Shown here piece by piece: positions 37,221-46,287 of a DNA stretch of 64,000 nt. The translations under genes and the position numbers were made by a program. Numbering within the stretch: position 1 is the first letter of the stretch; the number at the start of each line of letters is the position of its first letter. This stretch comes from Shewanella corallii (lineage in GTDB: Bacteria > Pseudomonadota > Gammaproteobacteria > Enterobacterales > Shewanellaceae), in NCBI RefSeq assembly GCF_023349125.1, contig NZ_JAKIKT010000007.1, forward strand, positions 124,001 through 188,000, given 5' to 3'. Under the pieces are notes generated by a model. It was not told the DNA's origin. It did no database searches and saw only the letters and a list, made by a program, of their open reading frames with translations.

Positions 37221-38123
37221 ATGAATATCGATCACCTTAAATTGTTTTCCCGGGTTGCCGAAACCCAGAATATCAGTGTGGCAGGTCGGGAAATGAGTCT
37301 GTCCCCTGCGGTTGCCAGCAGCTATATCAGTAAGTTGGAGACTTCTCTTGGCACCCGATTAGTGCACAGAACCACACGAAAGGTGGCATTAACGGAAGAG
37401 GGTGAAGCCTTCCTGTCCCATGCCAGAGACGTGCTGGACAGCGTCGAGGCAGCTTATTCTTCAGTGGGTAAGGGGACTCAATCGCCCTCCGGAATATTGC
37501 GGGTGACCGCGCCTGCGTCCTTTGGCCGACTGCATCTCATGCCTGGATTGAAGGGGTTTATGGAGAAATACTCTGATCTGACCGTGGACTTTCGTTTTTC
37601 AGATGCCATTGTCGATATGGTCGAAGGGGGCTTTGATATTGCTATTCGCAATGCTGCGCTGGAGGACTCAAGCCTTATCGCCCGCAAGCTGGCAGCGGAC
37701 AGCCGGATTGTTTGCGCCTCTCCTGGCTATTTAGCCCGTTTTGGTGTGCCAGCGACGCCTGCAGAGTTAAAACAGCATGACTGTATCCACCTGTCGGGAT
37801 CGGACTCCTGGACGTTCAAATCGGGCAAAGACCTGGTCAGCGTGAAAACTCATGCAAAGTTCCGTACTGATAATGGTGATGCTCTGCGTCATGCCTGTAT
37901 AGATGGCTTGGGTATCGGTATTAACTCGGTGTGGAGTATTCACAGTCAGCTGGCGCGGGGAGAGCTGGTGCAGATCCTGCGGGATTATCCTCTGGTGTCG
38001 GATACTGCGTTGTGGGCTTTGTACCCAAGCAATCGTCAACTGGCTTCCAAGGTGAGGGCATTTATCGATTATTACGTTGAGTATTTTGCTTCCAAAGATT
38101 GTTGGCATCGTTTTGCCGATTAA
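37221..38123 (+). CDS. LysR-family transcriptional regulator
   Basis: A 300-residue LysR protein. The winged helix-turn-helix is at 1-60 (FSRVAETQNISVAGREMSLSP, then RLVHRTTRKVALTEEGEAFL). The effector domain has TAPASFGRLHLMPGL and VDFRFSDAIVDMVEGGFDIAIR. It resembles the AaeR/DsdC-like CrgA subgroup. It is divergent from the MDR oxidoreductase and is probably its regulator. Confidence 0.92.
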   Translation: MNIDHLKLFSRVAETQNISVAGREMSLSPAVASSYISKLETSLGTRLVHRTTRKVALTEEGEAFLSHARDVLDSVEAAYSSVGKGTQSPSGILRVTAPASFGRLHLMPGLKGFMEKYSDLTVDFRFSDAIVDMVEGGFDIAIRNAALEDSSLIARKLAADSRIVCASPGYLARFGVPATPAELKQHDCIHLSGSDSWTFKSGKDLVSVKTHAKFRTDNGDALRHACIDGLGIGINSVWSIHSQLARGELVQILRDYPLVSDTALWALYPSNRQLASKVRAFIDYYVEYFASKDCWHRFAD

Positions 38124-38172
38124 TTCAGGTGGTAACTAAAAATCAACCGCTTGAAGATTATCCTGCAGCATA

Positions 38173-38443
38173 TTAGGGTCTATTGACCTTTCATGGTTGA
38201 GTTTTGCTCGAGATAGACGCGCTTTAATCGCGACGCAAGGTGTGCCGCCTAGTGGGCCTAAGCAAATACCTTGCAACAAAGAGTAAAGCGCGTATAGCCG
38301 AGCCCTTCGGGCAGCGTTTGTCGTCGCTTTCTACTGCATTAACGCTCATTTATGTAGAAACAACTACACCGCAATCGCGTTGCTTTGTATAAAACAACGG
38401 CAAAGCGCTGCAAAAACCATCTTCAAAGGTCAGTAGACCCTAA
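38173..38443. mobile_element. MITE-like element, family B
   Basis: A 271-bp non-coding element with 19-bp terminal inverted repeats, TTAGGGTCTATTGACCTTT on the left and the complement of TTAGGGTCTACTGACCTTT on the right, with one mismatch. An internal TGTAG-AAACAA-CTACA hairpin is present. It fills the gap between the LysR gene and the Kef genes. No open reading frame. Confidence 0.75.
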
Positions 38444-38489
38444 TTTGGTTTTGAAATTCAGAATAAAACAATAAGGAAGCCGGAATTCC

Positions 38490-39116
38490 ATGGCAGAAAA
38501 ATCCGTACTCTTGCTATACGCCCATCCTTCTCCCCACAGGAGTGAAATTAATCAGCCCATGTTTGAGGCTGCGTGCCGTGTTAATGGTGTCACGGCAATA
38601 GACCTCTATGGGGAATACCCCAGGTTGAATATCGACATTGACCGGGAGCAGCAAAGACTGGTTGACCATGATGTGGTGATCTTTCAGTTTCCGCTTTACT
38701 GGTACTCCACACCGTCAATTTTGAAGGAGTGGCAGGATCTGGTGCTTGAATACAATTTTGCCTACGGCTCTGAAGGCACGGCGCTTCATGGCAAACGGTT
38801 TCTGTGCGCTCTGACCGCAGGTGCTGGCGAGGAAGCCTATCACACCGACGGTTACAATCATTTTCCCCTCAACGAGTTACTCAGACCTCTTGAGCAGACC
38901 GCCAATCTTACCGGAATGGAATGGTTGCCTCCCTTCGTACTGTTCGGTGCCCGAACCGCAGCAGATGATGGCCGATTGGATGTCCATCGCAGCCAGTGGC
39001 AGAGTCTGCTGGAACAATTGACCAGTGGTTCGCTGGAACCCGGGAATCTGGGTGAGTTTTGTACCTTGAATCAATACCTGGAAGGGGCCCAAAGCACTGG
39101 AGGGGAGGCGCTATGA
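38490..39116 (+). CDS. KefF/KefG-type flavodoxin-like quinone reductase
   Basis: A 208-residue protein of the NAD(P)H dehydrogenase (quinone) family. It shows [15 protein letters not shown] near the FMN phosphate loop, [20 protein letters not shown] and the C-terminal substrate region. In E. coli KefF and KefG bind and activate the KefC and KefB potassium efflux systems. Here its TGA overlaps the ATG of the antiporter (ATGA), confirming the pairing. AAGGAAG lies upstream. Confidence 0.9.
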   Translation: MAEKSVLLLYAHPSPHRSEINQPMFEAACRVNGVTAIDLYGEYPRLNIDIDREQQRLVDHDVVIFQFPLYWYSTPSILKEWQDLVLEYNFAYGSEGTALHGKRFLCALTAGAGEEAYHTDGYNHFPLNELLRPLEQTANLTGMEWLPPFVLFGARTAADDGRLDVHRSQWQSLLEQLTSGSLEPGNLGEFCTLNQYLEGAQSTGGEAL

Positions 39117-41038
39117 CTGAGTACTTTTTACAGGCGTTTATCTATCTGGTTGCCGCCGTTATCACAGTGCCCATTGCCAAACGTCTTGGCCTCGGTTCTG
39201 TATTGGGATATCTGATTGCCGGTGTTGTTATCGGGCCGGTCACCGGTTTGGTGGGCGCCGAAACCAATACTATTCAACACTTCGCCGAATTTGGTGTGGT
39301 GATGATGTTGTTTCTGGTGGGGCTGGAGCTGGAGCCCAAGGTATTATGGGAGATGCGCAACCGCCTGATAGGCCTGGGTGGGTTACAGGTATCTATCACT
39401 ACGGTTGCGATTGGCGCTATTGCATTGGCTCTGGGGCAAGTGTGGTCTGTGAGCCTGGCTATCGGTCTTATCTTTGCTTTGTCATCTACCGCCATTGTGC
39501 TGCAAACCTTCAGTGAGAAAGGGGTATCCAAAACAGAAGGGGCCCAGAATGCCTTCTCGGTACTGCTGTTTCAGGATATCGCTGTGATCCCTATGCTCGC
39601 CTTTATTCCTTTGCTGGCACTGCCGGAGCTGGTTGAGGCGGCTCAGGCATTGGCTCAATCCGCCGACCATCATGAAAGTATGAGTCTGGTGGCTGGATTG
39701 CCGGGATGGGCGTATGCCCTGGTGATTATTGGTGCCATTATCGGATTGGTGGTGGGCGGTCACTTCCTTACCCGTCCTTTGCTGACGTTTGTTGCCAGCT
39801 CGGGTCTCAGGGAGATATTTACGGCAACGGCGCTGATGCTGGTGGTAGGTATTGCAGCCTTAATGAGTCTGGTAGGGCTTTCACCGGCACTGGGAACCTT
39901 CCTGGCTGGTGTGGTACTGGCCAACAGTGAGTTCAGACACGAGCTTGAATCCAACATTGAGCCCTTCAAAGGTTTGTTACTCGGTCTTTTCTTTATCACA
40001 GTTGGCGCAGGTATTAACTTTGGCATTCTGTCCGATAACCTGTGGGCCATCCTCGGACTGACGCTGGGAGTGATGGCCCTCAAGGGAGTGGTGCTCTACT
40101 TTTTGGCGCGACTGTTCAAAATCAGTGGCAGTGACCGCTGGCTGTTTACGCTGAGTCTGGCTCAGGCCGGTGAATTTGGCTTTGTGCTGCTGAGCTTCTC
40201 GGTACAAAACCATGTGCTGCCCACAGAGCTGGCGCAAACCCTCTCACTGGTGGTCGCTTTGTCCATGTTGCTGACACCGGCCCTGTTTATTTTGTATGAC
40301 AAGGTGATATTGCCCAGATTTGAAGACAGGTCGAATGAGGGGCAACCGGATGAGATTGAGGAGATGGGAACCGTCATCATTGCCGGTATGGGGCGCTTTG
40401 GTCAGATAGTTAACCGTATGCTGGTAGGTATAGGGGTCAATACTGTGGTACTTGATTATCAGGCGGGCCAGGTAGATAACCTGCGCAAAATCAATACCCG
40501 GGCCTATTTTGGTGATGCAACCAAGCCAGATCTGCTGCACACCGCCGGCATTGCTGAGTGTGAGTTATTGGTGGTGGCCATCGACAATCAGGATGCCGCC
40601 GTGGAGCTGGTAGAGTATGTGAAACACACCTACCCCAATGTAGCTGTTCTGGCACGGGCATTCGACCGTGGTCACGGTTATCGGCTCAGGCAGGCAGGGG
40701 CTGATGTTATCCAGTCTGAGACCTATTGCAGCGCCCTTGAAATTGGTACTGCCGCCATGCGCAAACTGGGGTGCCATCCGTTTGTGGCGGAGCAGCAAAA
40801 AAACAGTTTCAAGCGCATTGATGCAGAACAATCAGATATCTTATATAAGGCATGGCTGGCGGATACTGAAGAGGGCGAGAGGTTCGATACCCATTACAGG
40901 GATCTGTTTATGCAGTTGGAAGAGCAGATTAAAACCGCCATGAATACCGACCGTGTCGACAGGCATTCACTTTCAGATCGCGGCTGGACGCCACCACCCA
41001 AAGGCTATACGGATGCCCTGAAAGATAAAGAGGACTGA
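39113..41038 (+). CDS. KefB/KefC-type glutathione-gated K+/H+ antiporter
   Basis: A 641-residue CPA2 antiporter. About twelve membrane segments span residues 1-380, starting [20 protein letters not shown] and including the conserved [18 protein letters not shown] cytoplasmic TrkA-N (RCK) domain begins at [16 protein letters not shown], and a Q-linker lies between. Together with the flavodoxin-like partner it should protect against electrophiles by acidifying the cytoplasm. Assignment to KefB rather than KefC is not possible from sequence. Confidence 0.92.
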   Translation: MTEYFLQAFIYLVAAVITVPIAKRLGLGSVLGYLIAGVVIGPVTGLVGAETNTIQHFAEFGVVMMLFLVGLELEPKVLWEMRNRLIGLGGLQVSITTVAIGAIALALGQVWSVSLAIGLIFALSSTAIVLQTFSEKGVSKTEGAQNAFSVLLFQDIAVIPMLAFIPLLALPELVEAAQALAQSADHHESMSLVAGLPGWAYALVIIGAIIGLVVGGHFLTRPLLTFVASSGLREIFTATALMLVVGIAALMSLVGLSPALGTFLAGVVLANSEFRHELESNIEPFKGLLLGLFFITVGAGINFGILSDNLWAILGLTLGVMALKGVVLYFLARLFKISGSDRWLFTLSLAQAGEFGFVLLSFSVQNHVLPTELAQTLSLVVALSMLLTPALFILYDKVILPRFEDRSNEGQPDEIEEMGTVIIAGMGRFGQIVNRMLVGIGVNTVVLDYQAGQVDNLRKINTRAYFGDATKPDLLHTAGIAECELLVVAIDNQDAAVELVEYVKHTYPNVAVLARAFDRGHGYRLRQAGADVIQSETYCSALEIGTAAMRKLGCHPFVAEQQKNSFKRIDAEQSDILYKAWLADTEEGERFDTHYRDLFMQLEEQIKTAMNTDRVDRHSLSDRGWTPPPKGYTDALKDKED

Positions 41039-41048
41039 ATAATCACGA

Positions 41049-41072
41049 AAAAGGCGGGGTACCCCGCCTTTT
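41049..41072. terminator. Bidirectional terminator between the Kef genes and ppiB
   Basis: A fully palindromic 24-base segment centred on GGTACC, with AAAA and TTTT ends, between convergent genes. Confidence 0.9.
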
Positions 41073-41082
41073 ACTGTGTGGA

Positions 41083-41574
41083 CTATTTGATAGTCACTTT
41101 CTCGACGATAACCGCGTCTTTAGGCACATCGTCATGGCCAAACTTAGAGCCGGTCTTTACCTTGGCAATGGCGTTTACCACATCCATCCCCGCAGTTACC
41201 TTACCGAATACACAATAGCCCCAACCACGGTTGGTGGTGGCAAAGTGATCCAGAAAGTCATTGTCTTCCAGATTGATAAAGAACTGAGCTGTGGCCGAGT
41301 GCGGCGCATCGGTGCGGGCCATGGCGATAGAGCCTGTGACATTTTTCAGGCCACGGTTGGCTTCGTTGACGATAGGCTCGCGGGTGTCCTTTTCGCGCAT
41401 TTCCGGGGTGAAACCACCGCCCTGGATCATAAAACCATCGATAACACGATGGAAAATGGTGTTGTCGTAGAAGCCATCTTCACAGTACTTAAGGAAGTTT
41501 TTGGCCGTTACCGGGGTGGTTTCCATATCCAGCTCAATTTCAATATCGCCGAAGTTAGTGGAAAAGATAATCAT
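41083..41574 (-). CDS. ppiB: Peptidyl-prolyl cis-trans isomerase B (cyclophilin)
   Basis: A cytoplasmic cyclophilin of 163 residues. Family motifs are [33 protein letters not shown] and the late [15 protein letters not shown]. The start is taken at 41574 ([15 protein letters not shown]) by alignment with E. coli PpiB; an ATG three codons upstream is also possible. It is divergent from the CYTH gene. Confidence 0.95.
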   Translation of the reverse strand: MIIFSTNFGDIEIELDMETTPVTAKNFLKYCEDGFYDNTIFHRVIDGFMIQGGGFTPEMREKDTREPIVNEANRGLKNVTGSIAMARTDAPHSATAQFFINLEDNDFLDHFATTNRGWGYCVFGKVTAGMDVVNAIAKVKTGSKFGHDDVPKDAVIVEKVTIK

Positions 41575-41619
41575 GTGAATCACTCGCGAGATTTTTCAGG
41601 AGGCACAGTATACTCCCTG

Positions 41620-42219
41620 ATGTCAGAATCACCCAATAGAGTGGGATTTTCCGGGTTGGATAACGCATTGAACACAGAACATTTTAAAGGCAGCTTTGAA
41701 GTCGAGCTAAAGTACAGATTAGACGATAAAAAGACATTTCTTGAGTACCTGAATCAACAGGCCTTTGAGGTGATGTTTGAAGATAACCTTGAGCTGGACA
41801 CCTTCTATGATACGGCCGATCGCCAATTGGCCTACGAGGGGAAACTGCTTTGTATCAGGGAGCTGCAACCTTCAGGTGTGATGATCTGGTTTTTAAAAGG
41901 ACCAGAGCCGGAACGTTGCGAATCAACCAATATCAATGATGCAGGCGCCGCCAAAGCCATGTTGTTGAGTATGGGGTACAGTGAAGTTGCTCGCTCAACC
42001 AAGCACAGAAGCGTGTATTTCGTCGATAAGTTCCATATTACCCTGGACCGACTGGATAACATCGGCTGGTTTGCTGAGTTCGCCGTGATGACGGATGACG
42101 AGACTCTGGCTCCTGCAATGACGTCAGAGCTGCAATGTCTTGCCGCCAGATTTGGCCTGACTGAGCAGCACAGGGAGTATCAATCCTATCGTGAATTGAT
42201 GGGAGTTGAGTTCAGCTGA
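41620..42219 (+). CDS. CYTH-domain protein (class IV adenylate cyclase-like)
   Basis: A ~199-residue triphosphate tunnel protein. The signature FEVELKYRLDD (the ExExK-type motif) starts near residue 27, followed by DTFYDTADRQLAYEGKLLCIRE in two blocks and LDRLDNIGWFAEFAV. It resembles CyaB/AC2 of Aeromonas. The ATG at 41620 is used, but AGGAGG lies 16 bases upstream, so a TTG start near 41669 closer to the domain is possible. An open frame extends much further upstream across ppiB and is not credible. Confidence 0.75.
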   Translation: MSESPNRVGFSGLDNALNTEHFKGSFEVELKYRLDDKKTFLEYLNQQAFEVMFEDNLELDTFYDTADRQLAYEGKLLCIRELQPSGVMIWFLKGPEPERCESTNINDAGAAKAMLLSMGYSEVARSTKHRSVYFVDKFHITLDRLDNIGWFAEFAVMTDDETLAPAMTSELQCLAARFGLTEQHREYQSYRELMGVEFS

Positions 42220-42398
42220 TTGGAGAGTAAAGCTGACCGCAGTTAGCCAATTCATCTCAGGGATAGAACCAAAGCAGGGCAGGGGCTCATCATCTTGGTG
42301 CAATGGAGCCTTAGTTCAGGCGGTAATCTGCCGTTTCAGTGGCTTCCCGGGCGGGCATGATAATTGCGACAGCTCTGATTTTGATATCGGAGCACGCT

Positions 42399-42878
42399 GT
42401 GAAAATCGTATTGGACAACGTCACCCACCCCCAAGTCATCGCCCTGCTGAATGAGCATCTGCAGGATATGCACTCCAACTCGCCTCCTGATGCCGTACAT
42501 GCATTGAATGTCGGCCGTTTGCAGTCCGCTGATGTGCGTTTCTTCTCTTTATGGTGTGATGGAAAACTCGCCGCCTGTGGTGCCCTGAAACGTCTGGATG
42601 GGGATAGAGGGGAGCTCAAATCAATGCGCAGTGCCAACGGATTTCGCGGCAAAGGGTATGGCCGCAAACTACTCAGATTTTTAATTCGGGATGCCCGGGC
42701 CGGAGGTATGACAGAGCTGTATCTGGAGACAGGTAATGCTCCTTTATTTGATGCTGCCAGGGCCTTGTATAGCAGTGAAGGGTTTGAGTATTGTGGCCCT
42801 TTTGCAAGATACCGGGAAAACGACTTCAGCTGTTTTATGAAGCTAGACTTAACTCATCAAAAAGTTTCGCTAAATTAG
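42399..42878 (+). CDS. GNAT-family acetyltransferase
   Basis: A 159-residue GNAT protein opening VKIVLDNVTHPQVIALLNEHL, like E. coli YiaC/PA4026-type putative acetyltransferases. The acetyl-CoA loop is FRGKGYGRKLLRFLIRDARA, with LYLETGNAPLF and YSSEGFEYCGPF downstream. The GTG at 42399 is chosen: GGAG lies seven bases upstream and homologues begin at this point. An upstream ATG at 42339 would add 20 residues. Confidence 0.83.
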   Translation: MKIVLDNVTHPQVIALLNEHLQDMHSNSPPDAVHALNVGRLQSADVRFFSLWCDGKLAACGALKRLDGDRGELKSMRSANGFRGKGYGRKLLRFLIRDARAGGMTELYLETGNAPLFDAARALYSSEGFEYCGPFARYRENDFSCFMKLDLTHQKVSLN

Positions 42879-42978
42879 CTATTTGCAATATTTGGGGAAC
42901 ATCTTATTTTTGTTGTTTAGTTGCCTGCTTTTGCTATTGTTGCGCTGTTGAATAGTTGCTGGGAAGGGATAAGCAGCA

Positions 42979-45900
42979 ATGGTAAAAGCCTCAAAAAAAC
43001 GCGTAACAATTAAAGTCGCCGTCGGCACAATGTTTGTGCTGGTAACCTGTTTGACCTCACTTATTGCAGTGGCACTGCAATATTATTTTTTGCGTGAGAG
43101 TGAGCTTGGCCATGTAGTAAACAAAAACCAGCAAATTGCTGTCAACGTGGCAGAGCAGTTGACACAGCTGGATTCGGTCGCTGCGCATACTGCAAGACAG
43201 GTTGCCCATATGATAAGGGTGCTTGACGATGCCAGTGCAAGCGAAGAGTTACTCGGTGCGTTTGCGCAGTCGCTCAAAAGTCATCAGGACTTGTCCAGTG
43301 TCTATGTGGCGGGTGACGATGACAGTTTTTTCGAGCTGTTTAACCTGGTGTCAGAGTCAGTGAAATTGCAGTTGGGCGCACAAAGTAGCGACAGGTGGCT
43401 GCTGGTGCGGCACAGTGGCAGTGGTGCCCAGCGAACCAAAGTCAGCACCTATTTTGACAGCCAATTTAACATCAGCGCTCAAAATACGGCGCCCAGCAGT
43501 TATTACCCCACTCAGCGGCCTTGGTATACCAAGGCCAGTGTCGGCACTATTTTTAAAACAGATCCTTATTTGTTTAATAACCCCAAAGTGACCGGACAAA
43601 CCTATTCGGTTAGGTTGGGAAACGGAAAGGGGGTGTTGGGCGTTGATGTTAAGTTGCAGGCGATTGAGTCAAAACTGCAGCAAAACTATGCTTCCTCATC
43701 CGAGGGCGATGTCAGTCAGGCGTTTTTATTTTTGCCAAACGGGCAGCTGATCGCCTCCAACCAAAAACGCTCAGCGCAAGCAGCCATTCCTAAAGCTACG
43801 CCGCTTATCTTGTCGGCCGAACAACAAGCCCTGATTGAGCGTAGCGGTCCGTTAAAGGTGTCAAATCAGGATGACTGGGAGCCACTGGATTTTGCGATAT
43901 CAGGTCGACCCAATGGTTATGCCATTGAGCTGTTTGAACTGGTATCACAAATGACGGGAATAGAGTTTGAATATATCAATGGCCGCAGTTGGAATGAGTT
44001 GACTCAGGATTATGCCGCGGGAAAGTTAGATATTTTGCACTCGATTGTCGCCAATCCGCAGACGCCTTATCCGGGAATTTATGGCAGTACACTTTATGAA
44101 GTGCCGTTTGGCTTGTTGGCGCCGCTTGGCGGGCAGGATATAGAGAGTCTTGCTGAGCTTAAGGGGCACACAGTGAGTATGCTTAAAGGTTGGAGCATCA
44201 GCCACACGCTGCAAACTCAATATCCCGATATCACCCTGATTTTGCATGATGATCTGCATGAAGCCATCGAGGCTGTACAAGCTGGGCAGTCGATTGGGGT
44301 GTTGGAACTTGCGCCGGTTTTGAACCATAAAATTCAGCAACGTTTTTACCAGGGGCTCGGTGTGACTGAGCTTGATGACAACATGCTATCGATGAGCTTT
44401 CAGTATGCGATGGCTGACCATCATGCAGAGCTGATAGCCCTGATAAATCTGGCGCTGACCAATATTACCACTGAACAGCAACGCGCCTTATACGATAGAT
44501 GGTTAAATCCAGAAAAACAGTTTGCCCACTATAATCATGTGCCTTATCGGGAGCTGTTGGAATATAGTCAGCGGCCAGACGTTGATAAGCAGATGCATGA
44601 AGTCGAGATTAAGGGCGCCAGTCATTATCTATTTATCAGCCCATTGGATCACGGTCAGGGGGAGTATTTTGCGGTATTAACCCCTGCAGATGTCATCTTA
44701 TACAGCGTGCACCAGCGGATCGGCTATTTCCTGCTGCTGTCTGTGGTGGTTTTAGCCTTGTTGCTCCCTCTGGCCTGGGTCTGTGGAAACCCTATTGTGC
44801 GTCCAATAAATGCACTACGTCGGCAAACCAAAAAAATTGAACATCGTCGTTATCAGGATGTCCGCATTATTGACAGTCACATTAAGGAGGTGTTTGAGCT
44901 GTCCCGGGATGTGCGTTGTATGGCTAAGTCATTGGCTGAGCATCAGGCGCAGCAAGATGAGTTTATTGAAACCATTATCCGCATTATCGCCAATGCCATT
45001 GATGAAAAGTCACCTTATACAGCCGGCCACTGCAATCGGGTGCCAGAGCTTGGCATTATGCTAGCCCGGGCGGCAGAGCTTAGTGATGCTGAACCGTTCA
45101 GACATTTTGCATTTGCCAGTGACGATGAAAGACGGGAGTTCAGAATCGCAGCCTGGCTGCATGACTGCGGTAAGATCACCACGCCCGAGTTTATTGTTGA
45201 TAAAGGCAGCAAGCTTGAGGCCAATTACAATCGTATCCATGAGATCCGCACCCGTTTTGAAGTGCTGTGGCGTGATGCCGAAATTACCGCATTGAAGCAA
45301 AAGTTGCTGGGACAGGACGAGCAAAGTGTCGCGGCTGAGTTGGTAAACAAGCAGCAGGCGCTGCAGCAGCAATTTGCCTTTATCGCCAAATCCAATGTGG
45401 GTGGGGAGTTTATGTCAGATGACGATATTGCCCGTTTGCATGCCATAGGGGCGCAGCAATGGGTGCGTCACTTCGACAGTCGTCTCGGGCTGGGGCCAAT
45501 TGAGGAAAAGAGGTACGCATCTGCGTCAACTCCTGCAGTGGAAACCTTACTGGCCGATAAACCTGAGCACATTATTGAGCGGGATCGGCCAATGGATCTT
45601 AAGCCCGCTTTGGGTATCAATATGGAGATCCCTGAGCATTTGTATAATCAGGGCGAGCTTTACAACCTGAGCGTTAAGCGAGGCACATTAACGGCTGAGG
45701 ACAGGTTTAAGATCAATGAGCATATGATCAGCGGCATCAAGATGCTGGAGAATATTCCTTTCCCGCCGGAGCTCGCCAGAGTGCCCAGATACGCCTCCAC
45801 TCATCATGAAACCCTGAGGGGAGATGGTTACCCAAGAAAACTCACTGGCGAGCAATTGTCAGTGCCTGAACGTATTCTGGTGCTGGCGGATATTTTTGAA

Positions 45901-46137
45901 GCTCTGACGGCGTCAGACAGGCCATATAAGAAAGCCAAGCCGTTGAGCGTTGCAGTGGATATTTTGCACAAGATGGCGTTGGAAAAGCATCTGGATATGG
46001 AGCTGTTTAATCTCTTCCTCTCCAGTGGCGTGTATATGGAGTATGCCTGCGCCTTCCTGCCGGAACATCAGATTGATGAAGTGGATATCAATAAGTATCT
46101 GCAACCTGAGGCTCATTGGATGTCCAAAGCCAGCTGA
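42979..46137 (+). CDS. Membrane receptor with Cache-like, SBP_bac_3 and HD-GYP domains (paralogue 1)
   Basis: A 1052-residue predicted c-di-GMP phosphodiesterase receptor. An N-terminal membrane helix (15-37) is followed by a Cache-like periplasmic region (about 40-270), a type-3 solute-binding domain (about 290-520, starting LKVSNQDDWEPLDFAISGRP), a second membrane helix near 585-610, a HAMP-like segment (NPIVRPINALRRQTKKIE) and an HD-GYP domain. His728-Asp729 are in WLHDCGKITTPEF and GYP is at 950-952 in HHETLRGDGYP. About 150 residues separate two halves of the usual K-x-G-x-L stretch (KGSKLE at 742-747; KRGTLTAED at 900). The next gene is a close tandem paralogue. Confidence 0.9.
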   Translation: MVKASKKRVTIKVAVGTMFVLVTCLTSLIAVALQYYFLRESELGHVVNKNQQIAVNVAEQLTQLDSVAAHTARQVAHMIRVLDDASASEELLGAFAQSLKSHQDLSSVYVAGDDDSFFELFNLVSESVKLQLGAQSSDRWLLVRHSGSGAQRTKVSTYFDSQFNISAQNTAPSSYYPTQRPWYTKASVGTIFKTDPYLFNNPKVTGQTYSVRLGNGKGVLGVDVKLQAIESKLQQNYASSSEGDVSQAFLFLPNGQLIASNQKRSAQAAIPKATPLILSAEQQALIERSGPLKVSNQDDWEPLDFAISGRPNGYAIELFELVSQMTGIEFEYINGRSWNELTQDYAAGKLDILHSIVANPQTPYPGIYGSTLYEVPFGLLAPLGGQDIESLAELKGHTVSMLKGWSISHTLQTQYPDITLILHDDLHEAIEAVQAGQSIGVLELAPVLNHKIQQRFYQGLGVTELDDNMLSMSFQYAMADHHAELIALINLALTNITTEQQRALYDRWLNPEKQFAHYNHVPYRELLEYSQRPDVDKQMHEVEIKGASHYLFISPLDHGQGEYFAVLTPADVILYSVHQRIGYFLLLSVVVLALLLPLAWVCGNPIVRPINALRRQTKKIEHRRYQDVRIIDSHIKEVFELSRDVRCMAKSLAEHQAQQDEFIETIIRIIANAIDEKSPYTAGHCNRVPELGIMLARAAELSDAEPFRHFAFASDDERREFRIAAWLHDCGKITTPEFIVDKGSKLEANYNRIHEIRTRFEVLWRDAEITALKQKLLGQDEQSVAAELVNKQQALQQQFAFIAKSNVGGEFMSDDDIARLHAIGAQQWVRHFDSRLGLGPIEEKRYASASTPAVETLLADKPEHIIERDRPMDLKPALGINMEIPEHLYNQGELYNLSVKRGTLTAEDRFKINEHMISGIKMLENIPFPPELARVPRYASTHHETLRGDGYPRKLTGEQLSVPERILVLADIFEALTASDRPYKKAKPLSVAVDILHKMALEKHLDMELFNLFLSSGVYMEYACAFLPEHQIDEVDINKYLQPEAHWMSKAS

Positions 46138-46287
46138 TATCCAGAGCTGACGTCTGTCTGGCGGTAGCCTGTGACTGTCTTGTGCGTTTTTTGGCAATAG
46201 TATGAAATACAATCAGTTTTGCTGACATTAATCTGTTCTTTTGCTATCGTCACTGCGTTATCTGAGGCTCAAAAAAGGACTTTTGAC

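Noticed and set aside
41134-41619. N-terminal extension of the CYTH gene
   Set aside because: The extra 162 codons lie antisense to ppiB and lack family similarity.
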